Shown: positions 6,478-6,531 of the stretch, piece by piece
Position numbering within the stretch: the first letter of the stretch is position 1
Layout: every line of letters starts with the position of its first letter
Assembly (NCBI GenBank): GCA_902478935.1
Contig: CABSMV010000102.1
Span: 1 to 6,531, forward strand
Direction of reading: 5' to 3'
Source of the DNA: an uncultured Collinsella sp.
GTDB taxonomy: Bacteria; Actinomycetota; Coriobacteriia; Coriobacteriales; Coriobacteriaceae
DNA: 6,531 nucleotides
Notes under the pieces: generated by a model
Databases searched by the model: none
The model's input: the letters and a program-made list of their open reading frames with translations, nothing else
What the model was told of the DNA's origin: nothing
Program-made: the position numbers and the translations under genes

Positions 6478-6489
6478 TGGGGGTGGGGG

Positions 6490-6531
6490 CTGTCTCTTAT
6501 ACACATCTCCGAGCCCACGAGACTCCTGAGC
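6490..6531. other. Illumina Nextera (Tn5) adapter plus i7 index: sequencing artefact
   Basis: The last 42 bases are not genomic. CTGTCTCTTATACACATCT (6490-6508) is the 19-bp Tn5 mosaic end in reverse complement, CCGAGCCCACGAGAC (6509-6523) is the rest of the Nextera read-2 adapter, and TCCTGAGC (6524-6531) matches the Nextera i7 index N704 as I remember it. The assembly kept adapter read-through at the contig end, so biological sequence stops at about 6489. Confidence 0.98.

Larger units (their letters stand above)
5950..6489. other. Gene-poor 540-bp region dominated by palindromic repeats
   Basis: From the regulator stop to the adapter I find no gene with a ribosome binding site, a known domain or normal codon use. 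The region holds two large imperfect palindromes (6010-6163 and 6252-6419), an 88-bp spacer between them, and a GC-rich hairpin near the end (6437-6477). Short reading frames through it on both strands follow the palindromes and are best read as by-products of the repeats. Confidence 0.7.

Overview
This is a GC-rich bacterial window with compact, operon-like genes on both strands. The codon use, a possible leaderless start in front of the kinase, and the long palindromic intergenic repeats at the right end fit a high-GC actinobacterium. A gut Coriobacteriia such as Collinsella is my best guess, but that is inference and no marker gene is present. The right edge is the physical end of an assembled contig: the last 42 bases are an untrimmed Illumina Nextera adapter followed by an 8-base index, so genomic sequence ends at about 6489.

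Layout. Positions 1-557 (minus) hold the 5' part of a MacB/LolD-type ABC ATPase that runs off the left edge. Positions 651-3978 (minus) hold a three-gene ABC exporter operon, transcribed right to left: a DrrA/LnrL-type ATPase (3978-3040), then two ABC-2 permeases (3030-1843 and 1856-651). The genes are 9 nt apart or overlap by 14 nt. A 199-bp divergent promoter region (3979-4177) separates this operon from a plus-strand two-component system: a membrane histidine kinase of the HisKA_3 class (4178-5323) and a NarL/LuxR-type response regulator (5320-5949), joined by an ATGA overlap. From 5950 to 6489 I find no convincing gene. This stretch holds two large imperfect palindromes (6010-6163 and 6252-6419) and a likely minus-strand terminator (6437-6477) for a gene beyond the contig end.

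How the genes work together. One ATPase, two ABC-2 permeases of about 400 residues each with a large outer loop, and a kinase without an outer sensor domain plus a NarL-type regulator have the same composition and similar protein sizes as LnrJK-LnrLMN (YfiJK-YfiLMN) of Bacillus subtilis, a membrane-stress-responsive exporter for linearmycins and other polyenes. The likely model is that the kinase senses a membrane-active compound, and the regulator activates the divergent exporter operon. The substrate here is unknown. The partial ATPase at the left belongs to another transporter class and probably pairs with an FtsX/MacB-type permease outside the window.

The least explained part is the palindrome pair at 6010-6419. 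Their arms encode mirrored short ORFs (MPVYYDE and MGRFRGE on opposite strands) whose arm-to-arm differences within those peptides are synonymous, and the two palindromes share a 15-nt core in opposite orientation.
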